This document shows positions 36,955-46,039 of a DNA stretch of 64,000 bases, piece after piece. The translations under genes and the position numbers were made by a program. Source of the DNA: Streptomyces sclerotialus (GTDB lineage Bacteria > Actinomycetota > Actinomycetes > Streptomycetales > Streptomycetaceae); the NCBI GenBank assembly GCA_000719105.1, contig JODX01000018.1:1-64000 (forward strand). The letters are read 5' to 3'. Below the pieces are notes generated by a model. That model saw only the letters and a program-made list of their open reading frames with translations. It made no database searches and was not told where the DNA came from. Numbering within the stretch: the first letter of the stretch is position 1; each line of letters opens with the position of its first letter.

Positions 36955-37980
36955 GTGGAGATCGTCGCGTACGGCGTCCTCGCGGACGAGGAGGCCCTGC
37001 TCCGGCAGGCGCTCGACCGGGCGTTCACCGGCAGCCATGAGCTGCGCTGTCTGAGGATGTTCCTGGACGCGGACACGGTACCCACCGCCGCGGGCCACGA
37101 GATCGTGCTCAGCAGCGTCAACGACACCCTGGACGCGCGGGTGCTGCGGGCCCTGGCGGACGGCGGGACCAGGATGATCGCCCAGCGCTCCACCGGCTAC
37201 AACAACATCGACCTGGCCGCCGCCGGCGAACTGGGCCTGACGGTGGCCCGGGTCTCGTACTACTCGCCGTACTCGGTCGCCGAGTTCGCCTGGACGCTGG
37301 CCCTCGCGGTCAACCGCAGGATCGTGCGGGCCGCCCACCGCACCCGCGAGTTCGACTTCCGGCTGGACGGCCTGATGGGCCGCGACCTGCACGGCCGGAC
37401 CGCCGGGGTGGTGGGCACCGGCAAGATCGGCGCCGCGTTCGCCCGGATCGCCCACGGCTTCGGGATGCGGCTGCTGGGCTGGGACATCAACGAGAACCCC
37501 GACTGCCTGGCCCTCGGCATGAAGTACGTCGAGCGCGACCGGCTGTTCGCGGAGGCGGACCTCGTCAGCCTGCACGTGCCGCTGATGGAGAACACGCACC
37601 ACCTGGTGGACGCCGACGCCCTGGCCCTGATGAAGGACGACGCCCTCCTGGTCAACTCCAGCCGCGGCGGCCTGGTCGACACCGACGCCCTGCTGGCCAC
37701 CCTGCGCGGGGGGCGGCTCGGCGGCGTCGGCCTGGACGTGTACGAGGAGGAGGCCGGGGTCTTCTTCCTCGACAAGTCCCTGGAGGTGATGACCGACGAG
37801 CGGCTCGCCCGCCTCATGACCTTCTCCAACGTCCTCGTCACCTCCCACCAGGCGTACTTCACGCGCGACGCGGTCGGCCAGATCGTCGAGACGACGGTGG
37901 CCAACGTCGGGGACTACCTCGCGGGCCGGCCGCCCGGTTCCGGTGACAACTTCCTCGTCGGGCCGCCCGCCGGGGCCTGA
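36955..37980 (+). CDS. ldhA: NAD-dependent D-2-hydroxyacid (D-lactate) dehydrogenase
   Basis: This is a 341-aa enzyme. The nucleotide-binding motif is VVGTGKIGAAF. Catalytic residues are Arg in VNSSRGGLVDTDALL, Glu in DVYEEEAG and His in TSHQAYFT. The segment SYYSPYSVAEFAW and WDINENPDC match fermentative D-lactate dehydrogenases. It would reoxidise NADH with pyruvate when respiration is limited, which fits the hypoxia island. The GTG start has GGAGA 6 nt upstream. Its last 67 bp overlap the 3' end of narI on the opposite strand. Confidence 0.9.
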   Translation: MEIVAYGVLADEEALLRQALDRAFTGSHELRCLRMFLDADTVPTAAGHEIVLSSVNDTLDARVLRALADGGTRMIAQRSTGYNNIDLAAAGELGLTVARVSYYSPYSVAEFAWTLALAVNRRIVRAAHRTREFDFRLDGLMGRDLHGRTAGVVGTGKIGAAFARIAHGFGMRLLGWDINENPDCLALGMKYVERDRLFAEADLVSLHVPLMENTHHLVDADALALMKDDALLVNSSRGGLVDTDALLATLRGGRLGGVGLDVYEEEAGVFFLDKSLEVMTDERLARLMTFSNVLVTSHQAYFTRDAVGQIVETTVANVGDYLAGRPPGSGDNFLVGPPAGA

Positions 37981-38663
37981 GCCCCGGCCCGCCGCCGGTA
38001 GACCAGGTAGGGGCGGACGAGATACCCGACCGGCGCGCTCCACACATGCACCAGACGGGTGAACGGCCAGGCGGCGAAGAGCAGGCAGGCGGTCAGGGCG
38101 TGGAGCTGGAACAGCAGCGGAGCGCCGCTGATCGCCTCGGGCTGCGGCTGGAGGGTGAACAGGCCGCGGAACCAGACGGAGACCGTGGAACGGTAGTCGT
38201 AGCCACCGCCGAAGACGTTGTGCGCGGCGGTGGCCGTGATACCGAGCACGACGGTCGCGGACAGCAGCGGGAAGAGGAGCTTGTCGCTGCGGTCGGTGCC
38301 CAGCCTGATCCGCCGCGTCAGCAGCCGCCGGGCGCACAGCATGCCCAGTCCGGCGACCATGGCCACGCCCGCGACCGAACCGGCCCAGACGGCGGTGGTG
38401 TGGTACGCGTGCTCGCTGATGCCGGCCGCCTCGGTCCAGGAGGCGGGCACGGCCAGCCCCACCACATGCCCGGCGATCACCATGAAGGCACCGAGGTGGA
38501 ACAGCGGGCTTCCCCAGCGCAGCCAGCGGTGTTCCAGGAGCTGGCTGGTCCGGGACGTCCAGCCGAACTGGTCCTGCCGGTAGCGCCGGACATGTCCCAC
38601 CGCGAAGACGGCGAGGCAGATGTAGGGCACGGCGACCCAGAGGAGCAGGTCGGCGGCGTTCAT
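37914..38663 (-). CDS. narI: Respiratory nitrate reductase gamma subunit
   Basis: This is a 249-aa membrane cytochrome b subunit. Five hydrophobic helices carry the heme-ligand His residues (GSPLFHLGAFMVIAGHVVGL and, near the end, LLFQLHALTACLLFAAWPFTRLVHVW). It takes electrons from menaquinol and passes them to NarH. The ATG overlaps the narJ stop (ATGA), with GGAGG upstream. The C-terminal tail is Pro/Gly/Arg-rich and overlaps ldhA antisense. Confidence 0.93.
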   Translation of the reverse strand: MNAADLLLWVAVPYICLAVFAVGHVRRYRQDQFGWTSRTSQLLEHRWLRWGSPLFHLGAFMVIAGHVVGLAVPASWTEAAGISEHAYHTTAVWAGSVAGVAMVAGLGMLCARRLLTRRIRLGTDRSDKLLFPLLSATVVLGITATAAHNVFGGGYDYRSTVSVWFRGLFTLQPQPEAISGAPLLFQLHALTACLLFAAWPFTRLVHVWSAPVGYLVRPYLVYRRRAGAQAPAGGPTRKLSPEPGGRPAR

Positions 38664-39472
38664 CGGGTACCTCCTGGGGTCGTGAGGGGCGGTATGCGGG
38701 TGGGGGCGGCCTGGGCGGGCGGTACGAAGGCACCGGGCGGCGCGAACTCACCCGCGCCGTACGTTCCGTACTCCCCGTAGGGGTCGAGGCCGACCTCCTC
38801 GTCGGGCGGGCCCTGGGCGGCCAGTTCGGCCACGGCCCGCGCATCGGCCTCGGTGGGCGGGGGCAGCAGCGTGAGCAGCGCGGCCAGGACGTGCCGGTAG
38901 GGCGAGTCCACGTCGGTCAGCGCTCGGTGGATCAGAGCCAGACCGCGGTGGTGCCGGCGCAGCGGTGCCTCACCGGCGCGCGGCCCGGTGAGCGCGGCGA
39001 ACTCCAGCACGACCGGGAGGTGGTCGGGCAGTTCGCCCGTGCCGGCGTCCCAGCCGGCGGCGCGGTAGCACTGGGCCAGGGTGAGCAGGGCCATGCCCCG
39101 GCGGCGGGTGTCGCCGTGCAGGTAGTAGGTCAGGTAGAGGCTGCTCTTGCGGCGCAGGTCGAACATGTCGACGTAGTGCCGCTCCAGTGCCTGGGGGTCC
39201 TGCCCGGCGAACCAGGTGGTGAAGGCGGCCAGGTGCACGGCCGCCGCGGAGGGCGGCAGCGCCTGGACGGCGGCCGACAGCTCGGGCCGGGCGGCGGCGA
39301 GTTCGGCGTCCGGGTACTGCAGCAGCAGGGACGTCAGCCGCAGCAGCAGGGCGCGTTCCTCGGCCTCCTCGGGCGTGAGCGAGGACGGCCGGACGGGGCG
39401 GGGCGGGCGGCGCAGGGCCGCGCGGACGCGGCCGCGGACCATCCCGCCCATAGTGGTGGGCTGCGGGCTCAC
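38660..39472 (-). CDS. narJ: Nitrate reductase molybdenum-cofactor assembly chaperone
   Basis: This is a 270-aa protein. The middle (about 30-200) is the helical NarJ/TorD fold (ALLLRLTSLLLQYPDAELA, ERHYVDMFDLRRKSSLYLTYYLHGDTRRRG). This chaperone holds apo-NarG while the Mo-bis-MGD cofactor is inserted. The GTG start overlaps narH's stop (GTGA) and has GGAGG 6 nt upstream. The C-terminus (about 220-270) is extended and rich in Gly, Tyr and Pro (DPYGEYGTYGAGEFAPPG), which is longer than usual. Confidence 0.92.
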   Translation of the reverse strand: MSPQPTTMGGMVRGRVRAALRRPPRPVRPSSLTPEEAEERALLLRLTSLLLQYPDAELAAARPELSAAVQALPPSAAAVHLAAFTTWFAGQDPQALERHYVDMFDLRRKSSLYLTYYLHGDTRRRGMALLTLAQCYRAAGWDAGTGELPDHLPVVLEFAALTGPRAGEAPLRRHHRGLALIHRALTDVDSPYRHVLAALLTLLPPPTEADARAVAELAAQGPPDEEVGLDPYGEYGTYGAGEFAPPGAFVPPAQAAPTRIPPLTTPGGTR

Positions 39473-41037
39473 GGGCGGCCTCCGGCGGGGGCTTCGGGCG
39501 CACGGCGGCGCAGGGTCGGGATGCCGAGGGACACACGGCGGCCGTCGGCGCCGGACGGCTCGCCGGAGGACTCGACGGGGCAGCGGTTCTCCATCGCGGA
39601 CAGCGCGGCCGCGTCCTCCTTGTGGGCGGCGGGGACGACGTACCGGTCGGCGTACTTGGCGACGGCGAGCAGCCGGTGCAGGTCCTCCGCCTCGCGCGCG
39701 GTGAGCCCGACGGCCTTGAGCGCCGTGTCGTCGCCCGCCTCGCCGAGGGAGCGTTCGCGCATGTACGAGCGCAGCGCGGTGAGCTTCATCAGCACCCCGG
39801 CGACGACGTCCGTGTCCCCGGCCGTGAACAGTTCCGCCAGGTACTCCAGCGGGATGCGCAGCCGGGTGACGGCGGCGAAGACGTGGTCGGGGTCGTCGGA
39901 GTTCCCGCCCGCCGCGCCGACGGCGTCCAGCACCGGGGACAGCGGCGGCACGTACCAGACCATCGGCAGGGTGCGGTACTCCGGGTGCAGCGGCAGCGCC
40001 ACCTTGTAGCGGGACACCAGGTCGTACACGGGGGAGCGGCGGGCGGCCGCCAGCCAGTCCTCGGGGATGCCGGACTCCCGTGCCGCGGCGATCACCTCGG
40101 GGTCGCGCGGGTCGAGGAAGACATCGCGCTGGGCGTCCAGCAGGTCCTTCTCGTCCGGGGTGGCGGCGGCCTCGCCGACCCGGTCGGCGTCGTACAGCAG
40201 CAGGCCGAGGTAGCGCAGGCGGCCGACGCAGGTCTCGGAGCAGACGGTGGGCTGCCCGGCCTCGATACGGGGGAAGCAGAAGGTGCACTTCTCCGCCTTG
40301 CCGGTGGCGTGGTTGACGTACACCTTCTTGTACGGGCACGCGGTCACGCACATGCGCCAGCCCCGGCAGCGGTCCTGGTCGACGAGCACGATGCCGTCCT
40401 CGGTCCGCTTGTACATCGCGCCGGACGGGCAGGCGGACACACAGGCCGGGTTGAGGCAGTGCTCGCACAGGCGCGGCAGGTGGAAGAGGAAGGTCTGCTC
40501 GAACTCGAACCTCACCTTCTCCGCCCACTCCCCGGTGAGGTTGGGGTCGCCGCCGGCGTGTTCGGGCGCCCCGCCGAGGCTGTCCTCCCAGTTGGCGCCC
40601 CAGGTGATGGAGGTGGGCTCGCCGGTGAGGACGGAGCGGGGGCGGGCGACCGGCAGGTCCGGTCCGGCCGGGGCGTTGACCAGGTTGTCGTAGTCGTACG
40701 TCACCGGCTCGTAGTAGTCCTCGATGCCGGGCAGGTCGGGGTTGGAGAACAGGGAGAGGAGCCGCTTGACACGGCCGCCCGAGCGCAGGACCAGCCGGCC
40801 GCGCTTGTCGAGCATCCAGCCGCCCTTCCACTGCTGCTGGTCCTCGTAGCGGCGGGGGTAGCCGACGCCGGGCTTGGTCTCGACGTTGTTGAACCAGGCG
40901 TACTCGACGCCGGTGCGGTTGGTCCACGTCTGCTTGCAGGTGACGGAGCAGGTGTGGCAGCCGATGCACTTGTCGAGGTTCATGACCATCGCGATCTGAG
41001 CCAGCACCCGTCCGATAGTGGCTTCGCCACGGGGCAT
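39469..41037 (-). CDS. narH: Respiratory nitrate reductase beta subunit (iron-sulfur)
   Basis: This is a 522-aa electron-transfer subunit. Cysteine clusters CIGCHTCSVTC, CEHCLNPACVSACP, CRGWRMCVTACP and CTFCFPR bind three 4Fe-4S and one 3Fe-4S centre; the Trp in CRGW marks the 3Fe site. The C-terminal half (PMVWYVPPLSP, YLAELFTAGD) is the NarH-specific region. Its ATG overlaps the narG stop codon by one base (TGATG), with GGAGGT upstream. Confidence 0.95.
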   Translation of the reverse strand: MPRGEATIGRVLAQIAMVMNLDKCIGCHTCSVTCKQTWTNRTGVEYAWFNNVETKPGVGYPRRYEDQQQWKGGWMLDKRGRLVLRSGGRVKRLLSLFSNPDLPGIEDYYEPVTYDYDNLVNAPAGPDLPVARPRSVLTGEPTSITWGANWEDSLGGAPEHAGGDPNLTGEWAEKVRFEFEQTFLFHLPRLCEHCLNPACVSACPSGAMYKRTEDGIVLVDQDRCRGWRMCVTACPYKKVYVNHATGKAEKCTFCFPRIEAGQPTVCSETCVGRLRYLGLLLYDADRVGEAAATPDEKDLLDAQRDVFLDPRDPEVIAAARESGIPEDWLAAARRSPVYDLVSRYKVALPLHPEYRTLPMVWYVPPLSPVLDAVGAAGGNSDDPDHVFAAVTRLRIPLEYLAELFTAGDTDVVAGVLMKLTALRSYMRERSLGEAGDDTALKAVGLTAREAEDLHRLLAVAKYADRYVVPAAHKEDAAALSAMENRCPVESSGEPSGADGRRVSLGIPTLRRRAPEAPAGGRP

Positions 41038-44000
41038 CAGTAGTCCACCTCCTGGGCGCGGCGGCGGATGACGGTGACCTCGTCGCGCTGGTTGCCGGTC
41101 GGGCCGTAGTAGTTGAAGGCGTAGGTGAACTGGGCGTAGCCGCCCGCGAGGTGGGTGGGCTTGAGCAGCAGCCTGGTGAGTGAGTTGTGCATGCCGCCGC
41201 GACGGCCGCTGACCTCGGTCTTCGGGACGTTCACCGTGCGGTCCTTGGCGTGGTACATGTACACGGTGCCCGCGGGCATGCGGTGGGTGACCACGGCGCG
41301 GGCGGCGACGACACCGTTGCGGTTGTACGCCTCGATCCACTCGTTGTCCCTGACGCCGATCTTCTCGGCGTCGGCGGTGGACATCCAGATCACCGGGCCG
41401 CCGCGGGAGAGCGCGAGCATGTACGCGTTGTCCTGGTACTCGGAGTGGATGGACCACTTGGAGTGCGGGGTGAGATAGCGGACGGTGACCTCGGCCCGGC
41501 CGTCCTCGTGCAGGTGCTCGTCCCCGTAGTGCCGTACGGCGTTCAACGGCGGCCGGTAGACCGGGAGTTGCTCGCCCAGCTCGGTCATCCAGTCGTGCTG
41601 CACGAAGAAGTGCTGGCGGCCGGTGAGGGTGTGCCAGGGCTTGAGGTGCTCGACGTTGATGACGAACGGAGAGTAGCGGCGGCCTCCCGTCTCGCTGCCC
41701 GACCACTCGTAGGAGGTCATGACGGCGCGGGGCTGGGTGCGGGTGTCGGCGAAGGTGATGCGATCCGCCTCGCGTTCGGCGGCCAGGTCCACCAGGCCCC
41801 CGCTGCCCGTCTGCCGCTCCAGTTCGCGGAAGCCCTCGGTGGCCAGGCGCCCGTTGGTGGTGCCGGAGAGGGCGAGGATCGCCTCGCACATGTCGGACGC
41901 GGTGGCGATCGAGGGCCGGCCGGCGGCGACGCCGTCGCGTACGGTGCCGTTACGCCGCCGCAGCTCGTCGAGCTCCCGGTCCGGGTGGACGGTGATGCCC
42001 TTGGTGGTGGTGCCGAGGCTGTCGAGCAGCGGGCCGACCGCGCGCATCTTCTCCGCCACGGCGGCGTAGTCCCGCTCGACGACGACCAGCTTCGGCATGG
42101 TGCGGCCGGGGATCGGTTCGCACTCGCCGGCCTTCCAGTCCCGTACGACCCCGCCGGGCTGGGCGAGTTCGTCGGGGGTGTCGTGCAGCAGCGGCACCGG
42201 GAGGACGTCGGTACGGGTGCCCAGGTGGGTCGCGGCGAGCTCGCTGAACTTGTCGGCGATGGTCAGGAAGGTGTCGTAGTCGGTGCGGGCCTGCCAGGGC
42301 GGGGCGATGGCCGGGGTGAAGGCGTGCACGAAGGGGTGCATGTCCGTGCTGGACAGGTCGTCCTTCTCGTACCAGGTGGCGGCCGGGAGGACGACGTCGG
42401 CGAGCAGGCCGGTCGACGTCATCCGGAAGTCCATGGCGACCAGCAGGTCGAGCTTGCCCTCGGGGGCCTCGTCCCGCCACACCACGTCCTCGGGGCGGTG
42501 CTCGGGCGGGGTCTCCTCGGAGCGGACGGCGGCGTCGGTGCCGAGCAGGTGGCGCAGGAAGTACTCGTTGCCCTTGCCGGAGGAGCCGAGCAGGTTGGCC
42601 CGCCAGACGGTCAGTACGCGGGGGAAGTTGGCCGGGTCGTCGGGGTCCTCGACGGCGAACCGCAGCCGGTCCGCCTTCAGCTCGTCCACGATGTGGTCGG
42701 CGACGGGACGGCCGGCGGCGGCTGCCTCGTCGGCCAGGTCGAGCGGGTTGCGGTCGAAGCCGGGGTGGCCGGGTGTCCAGCCCAGCCGCACCGCCTGCGC
42801 CAGACAGTCCGCGAACCCCTTGCCCGCGAAGCGGCCCGCACCGAGCGGCGAGGCGAGCTCCTCGGGGCCGAACGCCTCGTACCGCCACTGGTCGGTGTTC
42901 AGGTACCAGTACGAGGTGCCCGCCATGTGCCGGGTCGGGCGCTGCCAGTCGAAGGCGAACGCGAGGTGCTGGAGCCCGGTGAGGGGACGGATTTTCTCCT
43001 GACCGACGTAGTGGGCCCAGCCACCGCCGTTGACGCCCTGGCAGCCGGTCATGGTCACCAGCGCCAGGAAGGCCCGGTAGATGGTGTCGGAGTGGAACCA
43101 GTGATTGGTGCCCGCGCCCATCGCGATCATCGAGCGGCCGTCGGTGCGCTCGGCGTTGCGGGCGAACTCCCGGGCGATGCGGGCCGCCTGCTCGGCCGGT
43201 ACGGAAGTGATCGTCTCCTGCCAGGCCGGGGTGTACGGCTCGGTCGCGTCGTCGTACGAGGACGGCCAGCTCCCCGGCAGTCCGGGCCGGGCCACGCCGT
43301 ACTGGGCCAGCATCAGATCGAAGACGGTGGTGACCAGGCGTCCGCCGATACGGCGCACCGGTACGCCCCGCACCATGACCGAGCCGCCCTCGGTGGCGCC
43401 CTCGTCGAAGCGGGGGAGCGCGATCTCGGCCGTGCGCTCGGCACGGTCGATGAGGCTCAGCTCCGGGACGACGTCGCCCAGGTCGAGGTTCCAGCGGCCC
43501 GGCTCGGTCTGCCCCCAGCGGAAGCCGAGGGAGCCGTTGGGTACGACCGGTTCGCCGGTGGCCGCGTCGAGGAGGACCGTCTTGGACCCGGCGTGTTCCG
43601 TGTCGTGTCCGAGGCCGGCGGCGGTCAGGAACCCGTCCGGCACGAGCCCCTGCCCGCTCTCCCGCAGGGTCACCAGGAACGGCGCGTCCGTGAACCGCCT
43701 CAGGTAGTCCCGGAAGTACGGCACCTCCCGGTCGACGAGGAACTCGCGCAGGATCACATGGCCCATGGCCATCGCCAGCGCCCCGTCCGTGCCGGGGTGC
43801 GGGGCCAGCCACTCGTCGGCGAACTTCACGTTGTCGGCGTAGTCGGGACTGACCGCGACGACCTTGGTGCCGTTGTAGCGGGTCTCGGTGAGGAAGTGGG
43901 CGTCCGGGGTGCGGGTGACCGGGATGTTGGAGCCCCACATCACCAGATAGCCGGCGTTCCACCAGTCCGCCGCCTCCGGGACGTCGGTCTGGTCGCCGAA

Positions 44001-44741
44001 CACCTGCGGCGAGGCGACCGGCAGGTCGGCGTACCAGTCGTAGAACGACAGCAGCGTGCCGCCGATCAGTGACATGAAGCGCGCGCCCGCCGCGAACGAC
44101 GCCATGGACATCGCCGGGATCGGCGAAAAGCCCGCCACCCGGTCCGGGCCGTACGCCTTGACGGTGTGGACGTGCGCGGCGGCGACCAGCTCGGCCACCT
44201 CGTCCCAGTCCGCGCGGACCAGGCCGCCCTTGCCGCGCGCCCGCTTGTAGGCGCGGGCCTTCGCCGGGTCGCCGGTGATCTCGGCCCAGGCCGCCACCGG
44301 GTCACCGAGGCGGCGCCGCGCCTCCCGCCACAGCTTCAGCAGCGCACCGCGTACGTACGGGTAGCGGACCCGGCTGGGGGAGTAGGTGTACCAGGAGAAC
44401 GACGCCCCGCGCGGGCAGCCGCGCGGCTCGTACTCGGGGCAGTCCGCTCCGATGGACGGGTAGTCGGTGGCCTGGTGCTCCCAGGTGATGATGCCGTCCT
44501 TGACGTACACCATCCACGAGCAGGACCCGGTGCAGTTCACGCCGTGCGTGGAGCGCACCACCCTGTCGTGGGCCCAGCGGTCCCGGTAGAAGCCCTCCCA
44601 CTTGCCGTCGTTCTCACCGAACACCGCGCGTCCGTCGGCCGACACCTCGGTGCGGCTCAGCAGCCGGCGGCCGGCCAGCGGCCAGTTCCGGGCGGGGGCG
44701 ACGCGCGACTGTCCCCGTCGAGCGTTCTGGTCGTTCTCCAT
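41037..44741 (-). CDS. narG: Respiratory nitrate reductase alpha subunit (Mo-bis-MGD)
   Basis: This is a 1234-aa catalytic subunit of normal length. HGVNCTGSCSW gives the His-x3-Cys-x3-Cys FS0 cluster of NarG. The Mo-ligand Asp lies in the WWNAGYLVMWGSNIPVTRTPDAH region. Further hallmarks are GAGTNHWFHSDTIYRA, GCQGVNGGGWAHYVGQEK and the C-terminal AQFTYAFNYYGPTGNQRDE. It reduces nitrate to nitrite on the cytoplasmic side. There is no Tat motif, as expected for NarG. First gene of narGHJI, all overlapping. Two response-regulator-type boxes lie 37 and 79 bp upstream of the start. Confidence 0.96.
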   Translation of the reverse strand: MENDQNARRGQSRVAPARNWPLAGRRLLSRTEVSADGRAVFGENDGKWEGFYRDRWAHDRVVRSTHGVNCTGSCSWMVYVKDGIITWEHQATDYPSIGADCPEYEPRGCPRGASFSWYTYSPSRVRYPYVRGALLKLWREARRRLGDPVAAWAEITGDPAKARAYKRARGKGGLVRADWDEVAELVAAAHVHTVKAYGPDRVAGFSPIPAMSMASFAAGARFMSLIGGTLLSFYDWYADLPVASPQVFGDQTDVPEAADWWNAGYLVMWGSNIPVTRTPDAHFLTETRYNGTKVVAVSPDYADNVKFADEWLAPHPGTDGALAMAMGHVILREFLVDREVPYFRDYLRRFTDAPFLVTLRESGQGLVPDGFLTAAGLGHDTEHAGSKTVLLDAATGEPVVPNGSLGFRWGQTEPGRWNLDLGDVVPELSLIDRAERTAEIALPRFDEGATEGGSVMVRGVPVRRIGGRLVTTVFDLMLAQYGVARPGLPGSWPSSYDDATEPYTPAWQETITSVPAEQAARIAREFARNAERTDGRSMIAMGAGTNHWFHSDTIYRAFLALVTMTGCQGVNGGGWAHYVGQEKIRPLTGLQHLAFAFDWQRPTRHMAGTSYWYLNTDQWRYEAFGPEELASPLGAGRFAGKGFADCLAQAVRLGWTPGHPGFDRNPLDLADEAAAAGRPVADHIVDELKADRLRFAVEDPDDPANFPRVLTVWRANLLGSSGKGNEYFLRHLLGTDAAVRSEETPPEHRPEDVVWRDEAPEGKLDLLVAMDFRMTSTGLLADVVLPAATWYEKDDLSSTDMHPFVHAFTPAIAPPWQARTDYDTFLTIADKFSELAATHLGTRTDVLPVPLLHDTPDELAQPGGVVRDWKAGECEPIPGRTMPKLVVVERDYAAVAEKMRAVGPLLDSLGTTTKGITVHPDRELDELRRRNGTVRDGVAAGRPSIATASDMCEAILALSGTTNGRLATEGFRELERQTGSGGLVDLAAEREADRITFADTRTQPRAVMTSYEWSGSETGGRRYSPFVINVEHLKPWHTLTGRQHFFVQHDWMTELGEQLPVYRPPLNAVRHYGDEHLHEDGRAEVTVRYLTPHSKWSIHSEYQDNAYMLALSRGGPVIWMSTADAEKIGVRDNEWIEAYNRNGVVAARAVVTHRMPAGTVYMYHAKDRTVNVPKTEVSGRRGGMHNSLTRLLLKPTHLAGGYAQFTYAFNYYGPTGNQRDEVTVIRRRAQEVDY

Positions 44742-44777
44742 GGTCCAGACGCTAGGTCGCGGCGCCCTGCGGAACCC

Positions 44778-44834
44778 GGGGCCGAAGGTCCCTTCCCGGG
44801 CGGCTCTCCGGCCCGATTCAGGACCGTACGGCCC
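44778..44834. promoter_or_regulatory. Paired OsdR/DevR-like boxes upstream of narG
   Basis: GGGGCCGAAGGTCCC (44778-44792) and AGGACCGTACGGCCC (44820-44834) are inverted motifs 42 bp apart, about four helical turns. They lie between narG (minus) and the membrane-protein gene at 45025 (plus), so they could control both. Confidence 0.6.
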
Positions 44835-45024
44835 AGGTGCCGACAGCCGTCACGCGCAGAAGCTGGACCGTGACCGGCCGGGGCGGGCGGTCTCGGACCG
44901 TCGGACCGTCGCGGTCGGCCGCGCATTCTCGTCTTCTCGTGCGCGGTGGCAGCAGCGGTGGCGGGCGCGGTGCGCTCCCCCGGACCGGTCCCGGCAGAGG
45001 CGAGCGGCAGAAAGAAGGCATGTC

Positions 45025-45525
45025 ATGAGTGGTGCGCACCGACGGAGCGGCGCGCTGGTGGGAACGGTCGGCGCGGCGCTGCTGGCCGCCGGCCCCGTGC
45101 TGATGCTGCGCGGCCGCGGCGGACGGAAGGAGATCCGTACCGAACTGGCCGCCCAGAGGATCACGTTCCCGGACCGTGGACTGCCCGTCGAACTGGCCCC
45201 GTTCGCGGGGCGGGCGGTGGAGACCGGTGCGCACGCGCGGGCGTACGCCGAACTCATCAAGGACCATCTCGCCAGGACGACCGGTGGCCGCACCTACGCC
45301 GAGATCACCGACGAACTGCACGCCGCGGACAACGACGACGAGAAGCTCGCGCAGCTCCGCCAGACCGCCTTCATGGGCGAGACCCTGCGCGGCTCGCTGC
45401 TCTCCGCCTACCAGGCGTGGGAGCTCACCACGCTGGTCACGGGGCTGGGCGCCGCACTGACCGGGCTGGGAGCGGCCCTCGTGGCCACCGCCGGGGCCCT
45501 GGGGACGGACACCGGCCGGCACTGA
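45025..45525 (+). CDS. Small membrane protein of the dormancy island
   Basis: This is a 166-aa protein. Hydrophobic segments lie at about 9-29 (GALVGTVGAALLAAGPVLML) and about 135-160 (TTLVTGLGAALTGLGAALVA). Between them is a soluble region of about 100 residues (AAQRITFPDRGLPVELAPFAG, AYAELIKDHLARTTGGRTYAEI). The second half, from TYAEITDELH to the end, is helical. No catalytic motif is visible. It is probably a hairpin-anchored extracytoplasmic domain. Its position next to narG and the shared box region suggest induction under hypoxia. Confidence 0.75.
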   Translation: MSGAHRRSGALVGTVGAALLAAGPVLMLRGRGGRKEIRTELAAQRITFPDRGLPVELAPFAGRAVETGAHARAYAELIKDHLARTTGGRTYAEITDELHAADNDDEKLAQLRQTAFMGETLRGSLLSAYQAWELTTLVTGLGAALTGLGAALVATAGALGTDTGRH

Positions 45526-45545
45526 GCCGCGGTGCCGCGTACGGA

Positions 45546-45581
45546 GGGACCCTCGGCCCACCCGCGAGGGACCGTCGGCCG
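45546..45581 (+). promoter_or_regulatory. Paired OsdR/DevR-like boxes upstream of the cupredoxin fragment
   Basis: GGGACCCTCGGCCC (45546-45559) and GGGACCGTCGGCCG (45568-45581) are 22 bp apart, the same spacing as upstream of narK. Confidence 0.65.
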
Positions 45582-45615
45582 CAGCGCCCGGGGCACCGGT
45601 GGCGTCGGCACGGGT

Positions 45616-45873
45616 GTGGCTACCGTCACCCGCACCGTGGACGTCACCCTGACCGGCATGCGCGTCCGGCCGAGCCGTATCGAGGTCGCCGCGGGCACCG
45701 TCCTGCGGCTCGAGGTCACCAACGAGGACGCCCAGCGCCATGACCGCCAGGTCGACGACGGCCCCGCCACCCCGGCGCCGGCCCGCGGCCGCTCCCACAT
45801 CCTCGACGTCGGGCGGATCACCGAGGACCGGCAGGCGTGGTGCAGCTGCCCGGACACCGCGCGGCCGGCATGA
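45616..45873 (+). pseudogene. Cupredoxin-like small protein, probably frameshifted
   Basis: The frame encodes VDVTLTGMRVRPSRIEVAAG and VLRLEVTNEDAQRHD, then HILDVGRITEDRQAWCSC, a cupredoxin fold like the domain of multicopper oxidases. At the expected copper-ligand loop (Cys-x-x-PGHRxxGM) the frame breaks. PGHRAAGMT is readable one frame away, and a further frame ends in a clear membrane segment (ARALAVVSLAGSLGVVLLAT, to about 45979). A single missing base near 45840 would explain the first break. It may be a degraded gene or a sequence error. Promoter boxes upstream are intact. Confidence 0.55.
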
Positions 45874-46039
45874 CGCGCACGCCAAGGGCCGCACCGAACC
45901 GGCCCGCGCCCTGGCGGTCGTGTCCCTGGCCGGCTCGCTCGGCGTCGTCCTGCTCGCCACCGCCCTGACCGTGACATGACCGGCGACCGGGCCGCCACCT
46001 CGGACCGACACCACGGACCCGGACGAAACAGGAGGCACC

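Noticed and set aside
41187..44072. 961-codon open frame opposite narG
   Set aside because: narG is fully supported by motifs and length; the opposite frame has low-complexity composition.
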